Shown here in pieces: positions 1 through 8,342 of a stretch of 64,000 bases of DNA (positions are counted from its first letter, which is position 1; every line of letters starts with the position of its first letter). The notes under the pieces are model-generated. The model was not told where the DNA came from. It did not search any database and saw only the letters and a list, made by a program, of their open reading frames with translations. The stretch comes from Vreelandella neptunia (lineage in GTDB: Bacteria > Pseudomonadota > Gammaproteobacteria > Pseudomonadales > Halomonadaceae), in the NCBI RefSeq assembly GCF_022489065.1, contig NZ_JAKVTW010000019.1, positions 32,283-96,282 of the forward strand, in the 5' to 3' direction. The translations under genes were made by a program, and so were the position numbers.

Positions 1-1
1 C

Positions 2-592
2 AGCCCTGGGGCCGATGACTTTCTAGCTAAGCCTATATTAGCGGCTCAGTTGGTGACTTCAGTGCGATCCCGGATAGCGAGAGCAAGAACCCTGTCAGCG
101 TTATTGAACAAGGATAGTTTAACCGGGCTACTCAAGCATGCCAGTATTAAAAGTGCAGCCGTGAATGAAGCCACACGCGGCTACCGTCAGAAGTACCCTG
201 TCGTTGTGGCAATGATTGATATCGATAATTTTAAGATGGTTAATGATACCCATGGCCACGCAGTAGGGGATGTGGTGATTTCCTCAGTGGCGACGCTGCT
301 GCGACAACGTCTTCGTCAGACGGATGTGATTGGTCGCTATGGCGGAGAGGAGTTTTTAATTGTGCTGCCGCATTGTGGAGCGGAAGACGGCTGGAAATGT
401 CTTGAAGATATTCGTGAGTACTTTTCACGGCTAAGCTTTAGGCAGGGCGAGATTGAGTTTGCCTGCACGCTCTCCGCAGGCTTGGTGTGTAGCTCAAGCG
501 TACCCGCAGATGAGCGAGAAACCTTATTGGTGGCTGCGGATGAGGCGCTCTATCGAGCTAAACGTGGTGGTCGCAATAAAGTGTCTTATTAA
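2..592 (+). CDS. Response regulator-type diguanylate cyclase (REC-GGDEF), 5' end outside window
   Basis: This is the C-terminal part of a diguanylate cyclase, which makes c-di-GMP from two GTP. The frame is open from base 2. The first residues read GADDFLAKPI, the usual end of a CheY-like receiver domain with the conserved K-P pair, so the protein starts upstream of the window. The TTG at 50 is not a real start. A GGDEF domain follows: the DSLTGL entry motif, a metal-binding 'IDIDNFK' strand, and the active-site loop GGEEF, which is compatible with catalysis. RQTD, five residues before the loop, fits the RxxD inhibitory site, so product feedback is likely. The gene ends in TAA at 590-592. I am confident of the domains; the input signal and the partner kinase are outside the window. 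Confidence 0.9.
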   Translation, partial: SPGADDFLAKPILAAQLVTSVRSRIARARTLSALLNKDSLTGLLKHASIKSAAVNEATRGYRQKYPVVVAMIDIDNFKMVNDTHGHAVGDVVISSVATLLRQRLRQTDVIGRYGGEEFLIVLPHCGAEDGWKCLEDIREYFSRLSFRQGEIEFACTLSAGLVCSSSVPADERETLLVAADEALYRAKRGGRNKVSY

Positions 593-884
593 GCCCAAGC
601 TAACGATGTCTGTGCATTTATGATGCGATTTAGCCTTCTCGTGAGCGAAACTGGTGCAAATTACTTGCTGCAACGCGATGCAGGTTGATGCTGAAGGTCG
701 ATTTTTTATTTAAAATGTTGATATTAATGGCATTTAATAAAAATGGCACGCAGATCGCAATATATATGGCAAAGGGTGACTGAATAGAGAAACAACGGAT
801 TAGTAAACGTGCTTCTCTCCCTTCTTCACCTACATCGCTACTAACTGTAGTGATAAACCGAGTGAGCTGGCGTGCTCCACCTGG

Positions 885-907
885 GTCCCCTTCGGGGGAC
901 TTTTTTT
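885..907 (+). terminator. Intrinsic terminator
   Basis: GTCCCC (885-890) pairs perfectly with GGGGAC (895-900) across a TTCG tetraloop, followed directly by seven T (901-907). This is a textbook rho-independent terminator on the plus strand. It may end the GGDEF transcript, or a separate small RNA between 600 and 907. Confidence 0.85.
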
Positions 908-975
908 ATGCCTGAATTTTATGTAGAGAAAAACTATCGGCCGTGAATTACTTATAACAATATTTTACAAGAAAT

Positions 976-1004
976 TTGGAAACAGTGTTCGTATACTCTA
1001 TACT
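976..1004 (+). promoter_or_regulatory. Candidate sigma70 promoter for ompW
   Basis: TTGGAA (976-981) and TATACT (999-1004) are separated by 17 bp, with a second TATACT at 992-997. This predicts a start near 1011 and a leader of about 60 nt before the porin gene. It is seen by eye only. Confidence 0.4.
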
Positions 1005-1070
1005 GTATAGGAAAGTTGGATAGCAAGTATCGCAATCCTAACGCGCAAGGAACGGCGCATAGCATAGAGG

Positions 1071-1676
1071 ATGAACCTGATGAGTAATATGAAACTGATT
1101 TCTGCCGCTGTAATCACTGCTGGTTTCGCACTGGCAAGCCAAGCGGCTCTCGCTTATAACGCTGGTGATGTATTTGTCCGTGGTGGCGTTGCCCAGACAG
1201 ATACGGGTTCAGGAAACGGTAACGTGGCGGGTGATTCCCTTAACGTGCAGAGTGCTCGCGGCTTCACATTTGGCGCTGGTTACCTGTTTACCGATAAGGT
1301 GGGCGTTGAGCTCAACAGCTCTGAGAAATTCGAGCACGACCTGAATACATCTGCTCAAGGCGATGTAGGTAGCGTAGATCGTCTGCCTGTTAACCTATTA
1401 GTTAACTACTACCCAATGGGTGGTCTGGATTCTAAAGTTCAGCCATACGTGGGTGCTGGCCTTAACTACACTCGCTTCTCTGGTGAGCCTAGCGGTGTAA
1501 ATGTTGAAGAGAGCTACGGCGCCATCGGCCAAGTGGGTGTTGACCTAGCCGTGACTGACAATATCTTGCTGAACGGTTACGCAAGCTATGCAGACGTAAA
1601 CGCAGACATTAATGTGGGCGGTGAAGTCGACATTGAACCTGTCACCATTGGCGGTGGTGTTACTTACCGCTTCTAA
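1071..1676 (+). CDS. ompW: OmpW-family outer membrane beta-barrel protein
   Basis: This is a predicted eight-stranded outer-membrane channel of the OmpW family, which is associated with passage of small hydrophobic compounds and with stress or salt responses. There is a Sec signal peptide ending around SQAALA. The mature start 'YNAGDVFVRGGVAQ' matches the OmpW opening (AGD.xVR.G), the middle has alternating polar/hydrophobic strands, and the protein ends in Phe (VTYRF), the signature recognised by the Bam machinery. Length (201 aa) fits the family. AGAGG at 1066-1070 abuts the first ATG but is well spaced from the in-frame ATG at 1080, so translation may really begin at 1080 (MSNMKLIS). It is monocistronic, with its own promoter candidate and terminator. 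Confidence 0.85.
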   Translation: MNLMSNMKLISAAVITAGFALASQAALAYNAGDVFVRGGVAQTDTGSGNGNVAGDSLNVQSARGFTFGAGYLFTDKVGVELNSSEKFEHDLNTSAQGDVGSVDRLPVNLLVNYYPMGGLDSKVQPYVGAGLNYTRFSGEPSGVNVEESYGAIGQVGVDLAVTDNILLNGYASYADVNADINVGGEVDIEPVTIGGGVTYRF

Positions 1677-1702
1677 GTGTCGCAAGTTGTTTAGCAGCAC
1701 CT

Positions 1703-1736
1703 AATGCCCGGCCTTGCGCCGGGCATTGTTCGTTTT
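1703..1736 (+). terminator. Intrinsic terminator after ompW
   Basis: AATGCCCGG (1703-1711) pairs perfectly with CCGGGCATT (1719-1727) across a 7-nt loop, followed by GTTCGTTTT. On the opposite strand no T-run follows, so it mainly serves ompW, although it also lies just beyond the pepQ stop. Confidence 0.75.
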
Positions 1737-1760
1737 AGCTACTGGTAAATCGTAAAATGC

Positions 1761-3059
1761 TCAGGGTGTTAGGTTATCAAAACCGCTTTCCGTTACCGCA
1801 ACGTTGTCTTCAATGCGAATGCCGCCACAGGGTGAGAGTTGGTCAATCAACTTCCAGTTAAGGGGCAGTGTGCTATTACGCAGTGGTGCAAGCAGCATAG
1901 TTATAAAATAGAGCCCTGGCTCAATAGTAACGACCATGCCGGTACTCAGAGTTCGCGTTAGTCGAAGCGCTGGATGGTTTTCAGGCGCAGGCGCTGGCGT
2001 GCCGTTCGGGTGTCGTAAACCGGCTACATCGTGCACTTGTAATCCCAATGAGTGACCTAATCCGTGAGGGCAGAAAGCCCGGGTGACGCCTTCAGCAACC
2101 GCTTGTTCAGCGGAACCTTTGAAGAGATCGTGGGCAATCAATATCTCAGCAAGGTGGTGATGCATTTGCTCGTGCAGTGCAATAAAGCTAACCCCTGGGG
2201 CAATGCTGCTGACTAATTCATCTTTCAAACCGTGCATTGCCGTGACTAGCTCTCCAAACGCTGCGGGTGCATCAGGACCAGCATAAGCGCGAGTAATATC
2301 GGCGCAGTAACCCCGGAACCGACGCCCCGCATCCACTAGCAGGCTGTAGCGCTGTTTCGGCGCGGTAAGGTCATAGTGCTGATAATGCAGTACGCCAGCA
2401 TGCTCATTTAAACCAATAATATTTTGGTAGGGTACGTTTGACTCGCGCTGACGACTCGCCGCTAAGTAGGCCAACTGAATATCTAGTTCACCAGATGCAC
2501 CAATAAATGCTGCATGGGCGGCTTCATGGCCAGCTAATGCTAAGCGGTTCGCTTCGCGAATACAGGCGATTTCATAGGGCGTCTTGAATAACCTTAATTC
2601 ATCCAGCGCATTGACGAGTTGTTCCGGCTGACATGCTGCTTTCAAGGTTGGTATAGCGCTTGCAGAGAGGCGTTCAGTATCACCAATAATGGCGGCATTG
2701 CCGTTAATTGATGGCGTGATCTTGTCGCTGCAGAAGTGAACGTCGAACTCGGCTACCCAGGGTTCTTCGGGTAAATGCGTAGGTAAATGCCAAAAATCGG
2801 CCGGTGCATACAGATAGAGCTGTGGGCGCTTTTCAGGCTGAATAATCAGCCAGCTGTGCTGAACATCGGCCAAGCCCACCCAGTGCATAAAGTGGCCATA
2901 CGACTGAAAAGTGGGCGTATGGTCATCGGCAAAATGAACACTGGCATGGCCACTGTAAATAGCCAGGCTATCGAAACCTTGGTTGGCTAAGATAGTTTCG
3001 TAAGCACGTTGTAAGTGGGCTATATGATCGCGTTGCAGGTTAAAAAGCGTTATTGACAT
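1761..3059 (-). CDS. pepQ: Xaa-Pro dipeptidase (M24B metallopeptidase)
   Basis: This is a cytoplasmic prolidase that cleaves dipeptides with C-terminal proline. Related Alteromonas enzymes also hydrolyse organophosphates. The pita-bread fold metal ligands can be followed in order: Asp in LLVDAG, Asp in CADITR, His in GLGHSLG, Glu in TIEPGLY and Glu in RIEDNV. The start is the ATG at 3059 (MSITLFNLQRDH), preceded by AAAGGA at 10-nt spacing. The longer open frame up to 3155 would run into the lysR gene. The 432-aa length is normal for PepQ. It lies 55 nt after the lysR stop and at the end of a run of dipeptide-transport genes, which suggests it consumes imported Xaa-Pro peptides. Confidence 0.92.
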   Translation of the reverse strand: MSITLFNLQRDHIAHLQRAYETILANQGFDSLAIYSGHASVHFADDHTPTFQSYGHFMHWVGLADVQHSWLIIQPEKRPQLYLYAPADFWHLPTHLPEEPWVAEFDVHFCSDKITPSINGNAAIIGDTERLSASAIPTLKAACQPEQLVNALDELRLFKTPYEIACIREANRLALAGHEAAHAAFIGASGELDIQLAYLAASRQRESNVPYQNIIGLNEHAGVLHYQHYDLTAPKQRYSLLVDAGRRFRGYCADITRAYAGPDAPAAFGELVTAMHGLKDELVSSIAPGVSFIALHEQMHHHLAEILIAHDLFKGSAEQAVAEGVTRAFCPHGLGHSLGLQVHDVAGLRHPNGTPAPAPENHPALRLTRTLSTGMVVTIEPGLYFITMLLAPLRNSTLPLNWKLIDQLSPCGGIRIEDNVAVTESGFDNLTP

Positions 3060-3114
3060 GCAAACCGTGTCCTTTCTCAAGTAAGCTTTCTTAAAATACG
3101 GCCTTAATACAGCT

Positions 3115-4026
3115 TCAAGTACGTGGCGTAACGAGTTCACTCCAGAACCCATCAAGTTCAGCGTGGTGATGGCTTTGATGCCGGTATAGCCTTAGTTCCA
3201 TAGGCACATCCCAGCGGCTATCTCCCGCTCTTACCAGCGTGCCTTGTGCAAGTTCAGCGGCAACGTTGCGCTCAGGTAACCAGCTCATACCGTAGCCAAG
3301 CAGCACGAGTTCTTTTATCCCCGCTGCATAGAGGTTCTCACTCTGGGCCGTTAAATAGGTGCTTTGTGGCAGCCTAGCCAAATGGGCTTTGACCGCTGAG
3401 CCCAGCAGCCCGCGTTTTGGGTAGGCAAGCCAGGCGGCAGGTTGGTGGCGTGCCCCCGGTAGAAGGGCGCAAGGCGCCCCTTGTGCGTCTAGCCCCGTTA
3501 CCGGAATGAGCCTTTCATGGCCAATCACCCGGTAGTTGCATGCACTGGTATCAATATCCAGATCACAACGACCTATCGGCCAGTAGCAAATAGCCAGATC
3601 GCACTCGGCGCGTGCCAAGGCTTGAAAATAGTCATTGGCTACCCAACCAGTCGCCCTTAAATAGGGCTGCACGCGCTCTTGCCAACCGGTGGAGGCAAGC
3701 CACTCAGGCAAAAAATGCGCTAATAGGCTTTGTGGTGCCGCCACCATAATGCGTCGCTGCTGGCCGGCATTGATTTCTCGTACGCGGTCGCGGGTCAGCC
3801 GCACTCGCTCGGTCACCTGTTCACACAGGGTCAGAAACTCCTCCCCAGCGGGAGTGAGCGAGAGGGGCAACGTTTGGCGATTAATCAGTGTTACGCCCAT
3901 CTCCTCTTCAAGCAGTTTAATCCGCCGGGAGAAAGTAGGCTGGGTAACGTGTTGATCATCTGCTGCGCGTGAGAAGTGCCGCGTTCTGGCCAGGGCGATA
4001 AAATCTTCTAGCCAGCGAATTTCCAT
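3115..4026 (-). CDS. LysR-family transcriptional regulator
   Basis: The 303-aa protein has the classic LysR layout: an N-terminal winged helix-turn-helix (LEDFIALARTRHFSRAA, then QPTFSRRIKLLEEEMG) and a C-terminal periplasmic-binding-protein-like effector domain. The start ATG at 4026 has AGAGG upstream. It follows dppF by 49 nt and precedes pepQ on the same strand, so it is probably part of, or partly read through from, the dpp transcript. Its place between the transporter and prolidase genes makes these the likeliest targets. That is an inference, because LysR regulators are more often divergent from their targets. The effector is unknown. Confidence 0.88.
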   Translation of the reverse strand: MEIRWLEDFIALARTRHFSRAADDQHVTQPTFSRRIKLLEEEMGVTLINRQTLPLSLTPAGEEFLTLCEQVTERVRLTRDRVREINAGQQRRIMVAAPQSLLAHFLPEWLASTGWQERVQPYLRATGWVANDYFQALARAECDLAICYWPIGRCDLDIDTSACNYRVIGHERLIPVTGLDAQGAPCALLPGARHQPAAWLAYPKRGLLGSAVKAHLARLPQSTYLTAQSENLYAAGIKELVLLGYGMSWLPERNVAAELAQGTLVRAGDSRWDVPMELRLYRHQSHHHAELDGFWSELVTPRT

Positions 4027-4075
4027 GCTCTACCTCTCAGCGCCTTGGCTCGCTGTGTAATGTATGGCGCCCCTT

Positions 4076-5149
4076 TCATAGGCGCCCCTCCTCAACAGCG
4101 TGGCATGCCACACGGGTTCCGTCATCCTGCGTTTGCAGAACAGGAATCTCTTGCTTACAGCGCGCATTCGCGTAGGGGCAGCGCCCATGGAATACGCAGC
4201 CGCTAGGCAGATTAACCGGGGTCGGCACCTCGCCGGTGAGGCGAATATGCTGGGGCCGGTCATCCTTCAAGCGCGGGATTGCCGAGAGCAACGCCTGGGT
4301 ATAGGGGTGGCGCGGCTTTTCAAATAGCGTCGCTGTGGTGGCAATCTCACATACCGTACCTAAGTACATCACGGCCACGCGGGTACCAAAGTGCTCCACT
4401 ACGGCTAGATCGTGGGTAATGAACAGGTAGGTCAGGTTGCGCTCTTGCTGGGCTTCCATTAGCAGATTGAGCACCTGCGCTTGAATCGAGACATCCAGCG
4501 CAGAAATGGGCTCATCGGCAACGATAAACTCAGGGTCGACGGCGAGCGCGCGGGCAATGGCGATACGCTGGCGTTGCCCACCGGAAAACTCGTGACCAAA
4601 GCGCTTGCCCCAGTCTGGGTCGATACCCACCGAGCGCATGACCTCTTCCACCTTGTCGAGAATCTGCGGCCGTTTCCAGTCAGGGTGGTGCAGCCGCAGC
4701 GGTTCTTCCAGCGTTTGTTGAATGGTCATACGCGGGTTGAGTGACGCATAGGGATTCTGGAAGATCATCTGCATCCGCTTGCGATACGGTAGCAGTTGGC
4801 GCGAGCTTAAGTTATCAATGCGGTTGCCGTCGTAGCGTATTTCACCCTCTGTGGGGGTAAGCAGCCCCATAACGGTGCGTGCCACTGTGGATTTCCCGCA
4901 GCCCGACTCGCCGACCACACAGAGTGCTTCGCCGCGTTTGATATCCAGATTGACGCCGTTGATGGCGTGGACGTGCTCTTGATGCCGAACCAGCTTGCCG
5001 CCTTTAAAGCGCAACTGATCGAGGAAATCCCCAGAAAGAGAGAAGCGCTTCTTCAGATCGCGAATTTGCAACAGCGAGTCAGCGCTCTCTTCGTTCTGAC
5101 GCGGGGTAGGCGTATGGCTTTCCGTGATGGCCTCAGCGTGCGCACTCAT
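4076..5149 (-). CDS. dppF: Dipeptide ABC transporter ATP-binding protein DppF
   Basis: This is one of two ATPases that power peptide import through DppBC. It has Walker A GESGCGKST, the ABC signature FSGGQRQR and Walker B FIVADEP, followed by the Opp/Dpp-type C-terminal extension with cysteines (CVFHGRCPYANARC, then CHAVEEGRL) found in this subfamily. Length is 357 aa. Its ATG overlaps the dppD stop as ATGA (5146-5149), indicating translational coupling. It is the last of five dpp genes. The exact substrate (dipeptide, oligopeptide or other small molecule) cannot be fixed from the ATPase. Confidence 0.92.
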   Translation of the reverse strand: MSAHAEAITESHTPTPRQNEESADSLLQIRDLKKRFSLSGDFLDQLRFKGGKLVRHQEHVHAINGVNLDIKRGEALCVVGESGCGKSTVARTVMGLLTPTEGEIRYDGNRIDNLSSRQLLPYRKRMQMIFQNPYASLNPRMTIQQTLEEPLRLHHPDWKRPQILDKVEEVMRSVGIDPDWGKRFGHEFSGGQRQRIAIARALAVDPEFIVADEPISALDVSIQAQVLNLLMEAQQERNLTYLFITHDLAVVEHFGTRVAVMYLGTVCEIATTATLFEKPRHPYTQALLSAIPRLKDDRPQHIRLTGEVPTPVNLPSGCVFHGRCPYANARCKQEIPVLQTQDDGTRVACHAVEEGRL

Positions 5150-6162
5150 GAGGTTTCCTCCTTCAAACGGCGATCTTCAAGCATTTCAGCCACCATATGG
5201 CACGCTACACGGCAGTTGCCGGACTGGACAAATTCAGGAACCTGTTGGGTGCAGGCGGGGCGGGGCTGGCCATCGGCCCGGTTAATAAAATCACAGCGTG
5301 GATGAAACGCGCAGCCGCTTGGCAGATTGGAGAGCGACGGCATGCTGCCACGAATCTGATTGAGCCTTTCGCCGGGGGTTGCCATCTGCGGCAGGGCGTT
5401 GATTAGCCCCTGGGTGTAGGGGTGCTGCGGGTCATTAATAATTTCTCGAGTTGGACCTTGTTCAATGACGCGTCCCGCGTACATGACCAACATGCGCTGG
5501 GTGACCTGGCTGACGACGCCTAGGTCGTGAGTGATCAGGATCAAGCCAACGTTATGCTCCTCGCATAACTCTAGCAGCAGCGCCATGATTTCTGCCTGGA
5601 TCGTCACATCGAGCGCCGTGGTCGGCTCATCAGCGATGATGATGTCAGGGTCGAGTAACAGGGCAATAGCGATAATAATCCGCTGGCGCATACCGCCCGA
5701 AAGCTCATGGGGGTACTGATCCAGGCGCTTATCGGGTGAAGGAATTTGTACCTGGCGCAGTTTGTCCAGAGCAATCGCCCGGGCTTCCTTGGACGAGATA
5801 CGGCGATGCGCTTTCAAACACTCAACCATTTGCTCGCCAATGGAGAGCACCGGATTCAGCGTCATCATGGGGTCTTGGAAAATCATCGAAACGCGGTTGC
5901 CGCGGACTTTACGCAGGCCGCGCTCAGACATGCGGTTAAGTACCTGGCCATCGAAATTTACCGTGCCACCCGCGATAAAGCCTGGCTTGGCGATCAGGTT
6001 GAGTAGCGAGAATGCAGCCACCGACTTGCCCGCGCCGGACTCACCGACGATACCCAAGCGTTCACCGCGCTCAAGACTGAAACTAATGTCCCGCAGGGCG
6101 TGTACTTCACCTTGGCGCAATGCAAAGCGGACATCAAGATTATTGACTTCAAGTAGTGCCAT
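5146..6162 (-). CDS. dppD: Dipeptide ABC transporter ATP-binding protein DppD
   Basis: This is the second ATPase of the peptide importer. It carries Walker A GESGAGKS, signature LSGGMRQR and Walker B IIIADEPTT, plus the oligo/dipeptide C-terminal cysteine motif (CAFHPRCDF). Length is 338 aa. It starts at ATG 6162 with GAGGA upstream, 7 nt after the dppC stop, and overlaps dppF by 4 nt. DppD and DppF form a heterodimer under the DppB/DppC permease in the inner membrane. Its place in the operon order ABCDF is standard. Confidence 0.92.
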   Translation of the reverse strand: MALLEVNNLDVRFALRQGEVHALRDISFSLERGERLGIVGESGAGKSVAAFSLLNLIAKPGFIAGGTVNFDGQVLNRMSERGLRKVRGNRVSMIFQDPMMTLNPVLSIGEQMVECLKAHRRISSKEARAIALDKLRQVQIPSPDKRLDQYPHELSGGMRQRIIIAIALLLDPDIIIADEPTTALDVTIQAEIMALLLELCEEHNVGLILITHDLGVVSQVTQRMLVMYAGRVIEQGPTREIINDPQHPYTQGLINALPQMATPGERLNQIRGSMPSLSNLPSGCAFHPRCDFINRADGQPRPACTQQVPEFVQSGNCRVACHMVAEMLEDRRLKEETS

Positions 6163-6169
6163 GGTGTCC

Positions 6170-7126
6170 TCAGCCTTTGTAGAGTCGTGGGTTCATGACA
6201 TCACGCAGCCAATCACCGAGTAGATTGATCGACAGCACCAACACAACAAGTACCGCACCTGGAATTAAGGTGATCCACCAGGAGCCTGACTGGATATAGT
6301 CAAAGCCTGATTTAATCAATGAGCCTAATGAGGGGTGTGTTTCCGGCATGCCCAATCCTAAAAACGACAGCGCCGCTTCAGAAATAATGGCGTTGGCAAT
6401 CTGCACGGTGGAAATAACAAAAATCGGCGACATCGTGTTGGGTAGCACGTGGCGGAACATAATGCGCTTGCTGCGCAGCCCCATGACGCGGGCCGCATCA
6501 ACGTACTCTTTGTTTTTCTCAGCCAGCACGGAAGCGCGCACGGTACGGGCATACTGTGGCCATTCGGCCAAGCCGATAATCAGGATCAGCATCATTACTG
6601 CATACTGGCTGTAAAAGGCGCTACCCATGGTCGCTTTCACCAAGGCGCCTACCACGATAGCTACCATCAGCGTCGAAAAGGAGAGCTGAATATCGGCAAG
6701 ACGCATCAAAATGGTATCAACACGACCGCCCAGATAGCCAGCCATCAGGCCAAACGTGACCCCCAATAGCGCCTGCAAAATAACCGCACCGAAGCCAATC
6801 AGCAGTGAGACGCGGGTGCCATACAGCACAATCGACCACAGATCGCGGCCTTGTGCGTCCGTGCCTAGGGAGTAGCGCTCATCCGCCCCTTCAATCCAGA
6901 AGGGCGGCAGTTCTGATGACATGATGTCTATTTGAGCAAGGTCGTAAGGGTCTGTCGGCGCCAACAGCGGTGAGGCAAAGGCAGCGATGACCATACAGAT
7001 AAACACGGCCAAACACAGCTGAGCAGTGTAGTCGCGTTTGAAGCTGTACCACATATAAGAGTCGCGCAGGCGCTCCCAGCGGCTGGGTGTAGCGCTCGCT
7101 GATGGAGAATTAGTTGAGGTGCTCAT
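6170..7126 (-). CDS. dppC: Dipeptide ABC transporter permease DppC
   Basis: This is an inner-membrane permease of the importer. The N-terminal cytoplasmic stretch is longer than usual (MSTSTNSPSASATPSRW), followed by a first membrane helix and a periplasmic loop. The BPD transmembrane domain contains the EAA coupling loop around EYVDAARVMGLRSKRI. The C-terminal 'EAALSFLGLGMP' and 'DWLRDVMNPRL' motifs are characteristic of the OppC/DppC group. The start overlaps the dppB stop as ATGA (7123-7126). It pairs with DppB to form the channel. Confidence 0.92.
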   Translation of the reverse strand: MSTSTNSPSASATPSRWERLRDSYMWYSFKRDYTAQLCLAVFICMVIAAFASPLLAPTDPYDLAQIDIMSSELPPFWIEGADERYSLGTDAQGRDLWSIVLYGTRVSLLIGFGAVILQALLGVTFGLMAGYLGGRVDTILMRLADIQLSFSTLMVAIVVGALVKATMGSAFYSQYAVMMLILIIGLAEWPQYARTVRASVLAEKNKEYVDAARVMGLRSKRIMFRHVLPNTMSPIFVISTVQIANAIISEAALSFLGLGMPETHPSLGSLIKSGFDYIQSGSWWITLIPGAVLVVLVLSINLLGDWLRDVMNPRLYKG

Positions 7127-8172
7127 GCGGGCTTCCCAGTCAGTTTTACGGTGGGGTTCACCATGCCGTAGATCAGATCAACAATGGTATTGGTGACCAC
7201 AAAAATAACGCCGACAATCATCAGGTAGGAGACAATGAGCGGGATGTCAGCACGGTTAATGGCGTCCAAGAACATCAGACCCATACCAGGCCATTGAAAA
7301 ACGGTTTCGGTAAGGATGGTGTAGGCCACCATGGTGCCGATCTGAACACCACCCACGGTGATGACCGGTAGCATGGTGTTTTTGAGAGCGTGCACGAAAT
7401 AGACACGCCGCATTGAGATGCCTTTTGCACGGGCGTATTTGACGTATTCCGACTGCAGCACTTCCATCATCTCGGCACGGATAAGACGAATAAACAGCGG
7501 TAGCATGATAGAGGCCAATGAGACGGCCGGTAACACCAGATGTTGTAAGCCGTTCCAAGTGGCTAAATTGGTGTCCCAATTACCCACTACATTGACCAAG
7601 TCATAGCCACGACCAAAGGAGGGCATATTGCCTTCGGTCGAAAAGAAATCATTCAGCCAAGCGCCCCATCCGGTGCTTTCGGGGAATAGCGTTACTGTCA
7701 CGCCAATCGCGAAAATTTGAATGAGTACAATGGCAGTCAGAAAGACAGGGATAGAAATACCGATTATTGAGACGCCCATAAACAGCCGGGATATCGGCGA
7801 ACGCGGCTTGATTGCGCTATACACCCCGATAGGCACTGAAAACAGCACGATAATCAGCGTTGCGGCAAATACCAGCTCTAAAGTGGCAGGTAAGTGACGG
7901 GCGATAACTTCTAACGCCGGTTCGCGGTAAAAGTAGGAGTAGCCAAAATCACCTTGAACGGCATTTTTAGCAAAGCGCGCGTATTGCACCAGGAAGGGGT
8001 CATTGAGGCCTAAACGTTCACGAATTTCTTCGCGCTCACTTTCCGGCACCGACTGGCCGACCATCTGCTGTACGGGGTCACCCAGGTTGTCCTGAATGGC
8101 GAAGGCCAGCACGCTGATGACAAACATCACCAAAATCGCGTGCATCAGCCGCTTGATTAAAAAGGCAATCAT
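7123..8172 (-). CDS. dppB: Dipeptide ABC transporter permease DppB
   Basis: This is the other half of the permease. It has an N-terminal membrane helix (IKRLMHAILVMFVISVLAF), the 'GDP...' periplasmic segment, the EAA loop EYVKYARAKGISMRRV, and the terminal 'NPTVKL' signature of the DppB family. I place the start at the ATG at 8172, because AGGTGG lies 8 nt before it. The frame also has a GTG at 8184, but that overlaps this ribosome-binding site. Length is 349 aa. A 170-nt gap with a strong hairpin separates it from dppA, so dppA is probably made in excess of the membrane components. Confidence 0.9.
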   Translation of the reverse strand: MIAFLIKRLMHAILVMFVISVLAFAIQDNLGDPVQQMVGQSVPESEREEIRERLGLNDPFLVQYARFAKNAVQGDFGYSYFYREPALEVIARHLPATLELVFAATLIIVLFSVPIGVYSAIKPRSPISRLFMGVSIIGISIPVFLTAIVLIQIFAIGVTVTLFPESTGWGAWLNDFFSTEGNMPSFGRGYDLVNVVGNWDTNLATWNGLQHLVLPAVSLASIMLPLFIRLIRAEMMEVLQSEYVKYARAKGISMRRVYFVHALKNTMLPVITVGGVQIGTMVAYTILTETVFQWPGMGLMFLDAINRADIPLIVSYLMIVGVIFVVTNTIVDLIYGMVNPTVKLTGKPA

Positions 8173-8217
8173 GGCGTACGCCACCTATGTGAAGGGTTCA
8201 TCAAAGGGAGTAGGGGC

Positions 8218-8259
8218 AAAACAAAAGGCTTCGCCCCCTAAGCGATTAGGGAGCGAAGC
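8218..8259 (-). terminator. Hairpin with T-rich tail between dppA and dppB (partial terminator)
   Basis: The arms 8228-8241 and 8246-8259 pair in 13 of 14 positions (one C/A mismatch) around a GCGA loop. Reading on the minus strand, the stem is followed by CTTTTGTTTTG. This fits an intercistronic attenuator or 3'-protecting stem, which would leave more dppA message than dppBCDF message. Confidence 0.7.
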
Positions 8260-8342
8260 ATCCTTGCGGTTAACTCTCTAGCAGTTAATGCTGCAGCGAC
8301 TCTTTTGACAAAACGCTATGCTACTGATTAGCAAGGCGAGTT

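Larger units (their letters stand above)
593..1070. other. 478-bp intergenic region with an isolated terminator
   Basis: There is no convincing protein gene between the GGDEF gene and ompW. The stretch holds a small stem (836-841 pairing with 847-852), a strong intrinsic terminator (885-907) and, near its right end, a possible ompW promoter. The terminator lies almost 300 bp beyond the GGDEF stop codon, which leaves room for a short untranslated transcript. Confidence 0.5.

Noticed and set aside
3060..3155. N-terminal extension of PepQ into the lysR gene
   Set aside because: It overlaps lysR codons on the same strand, and the ATG at 3059 has a proper ribosome-binding site and the family-typical N-terminus.
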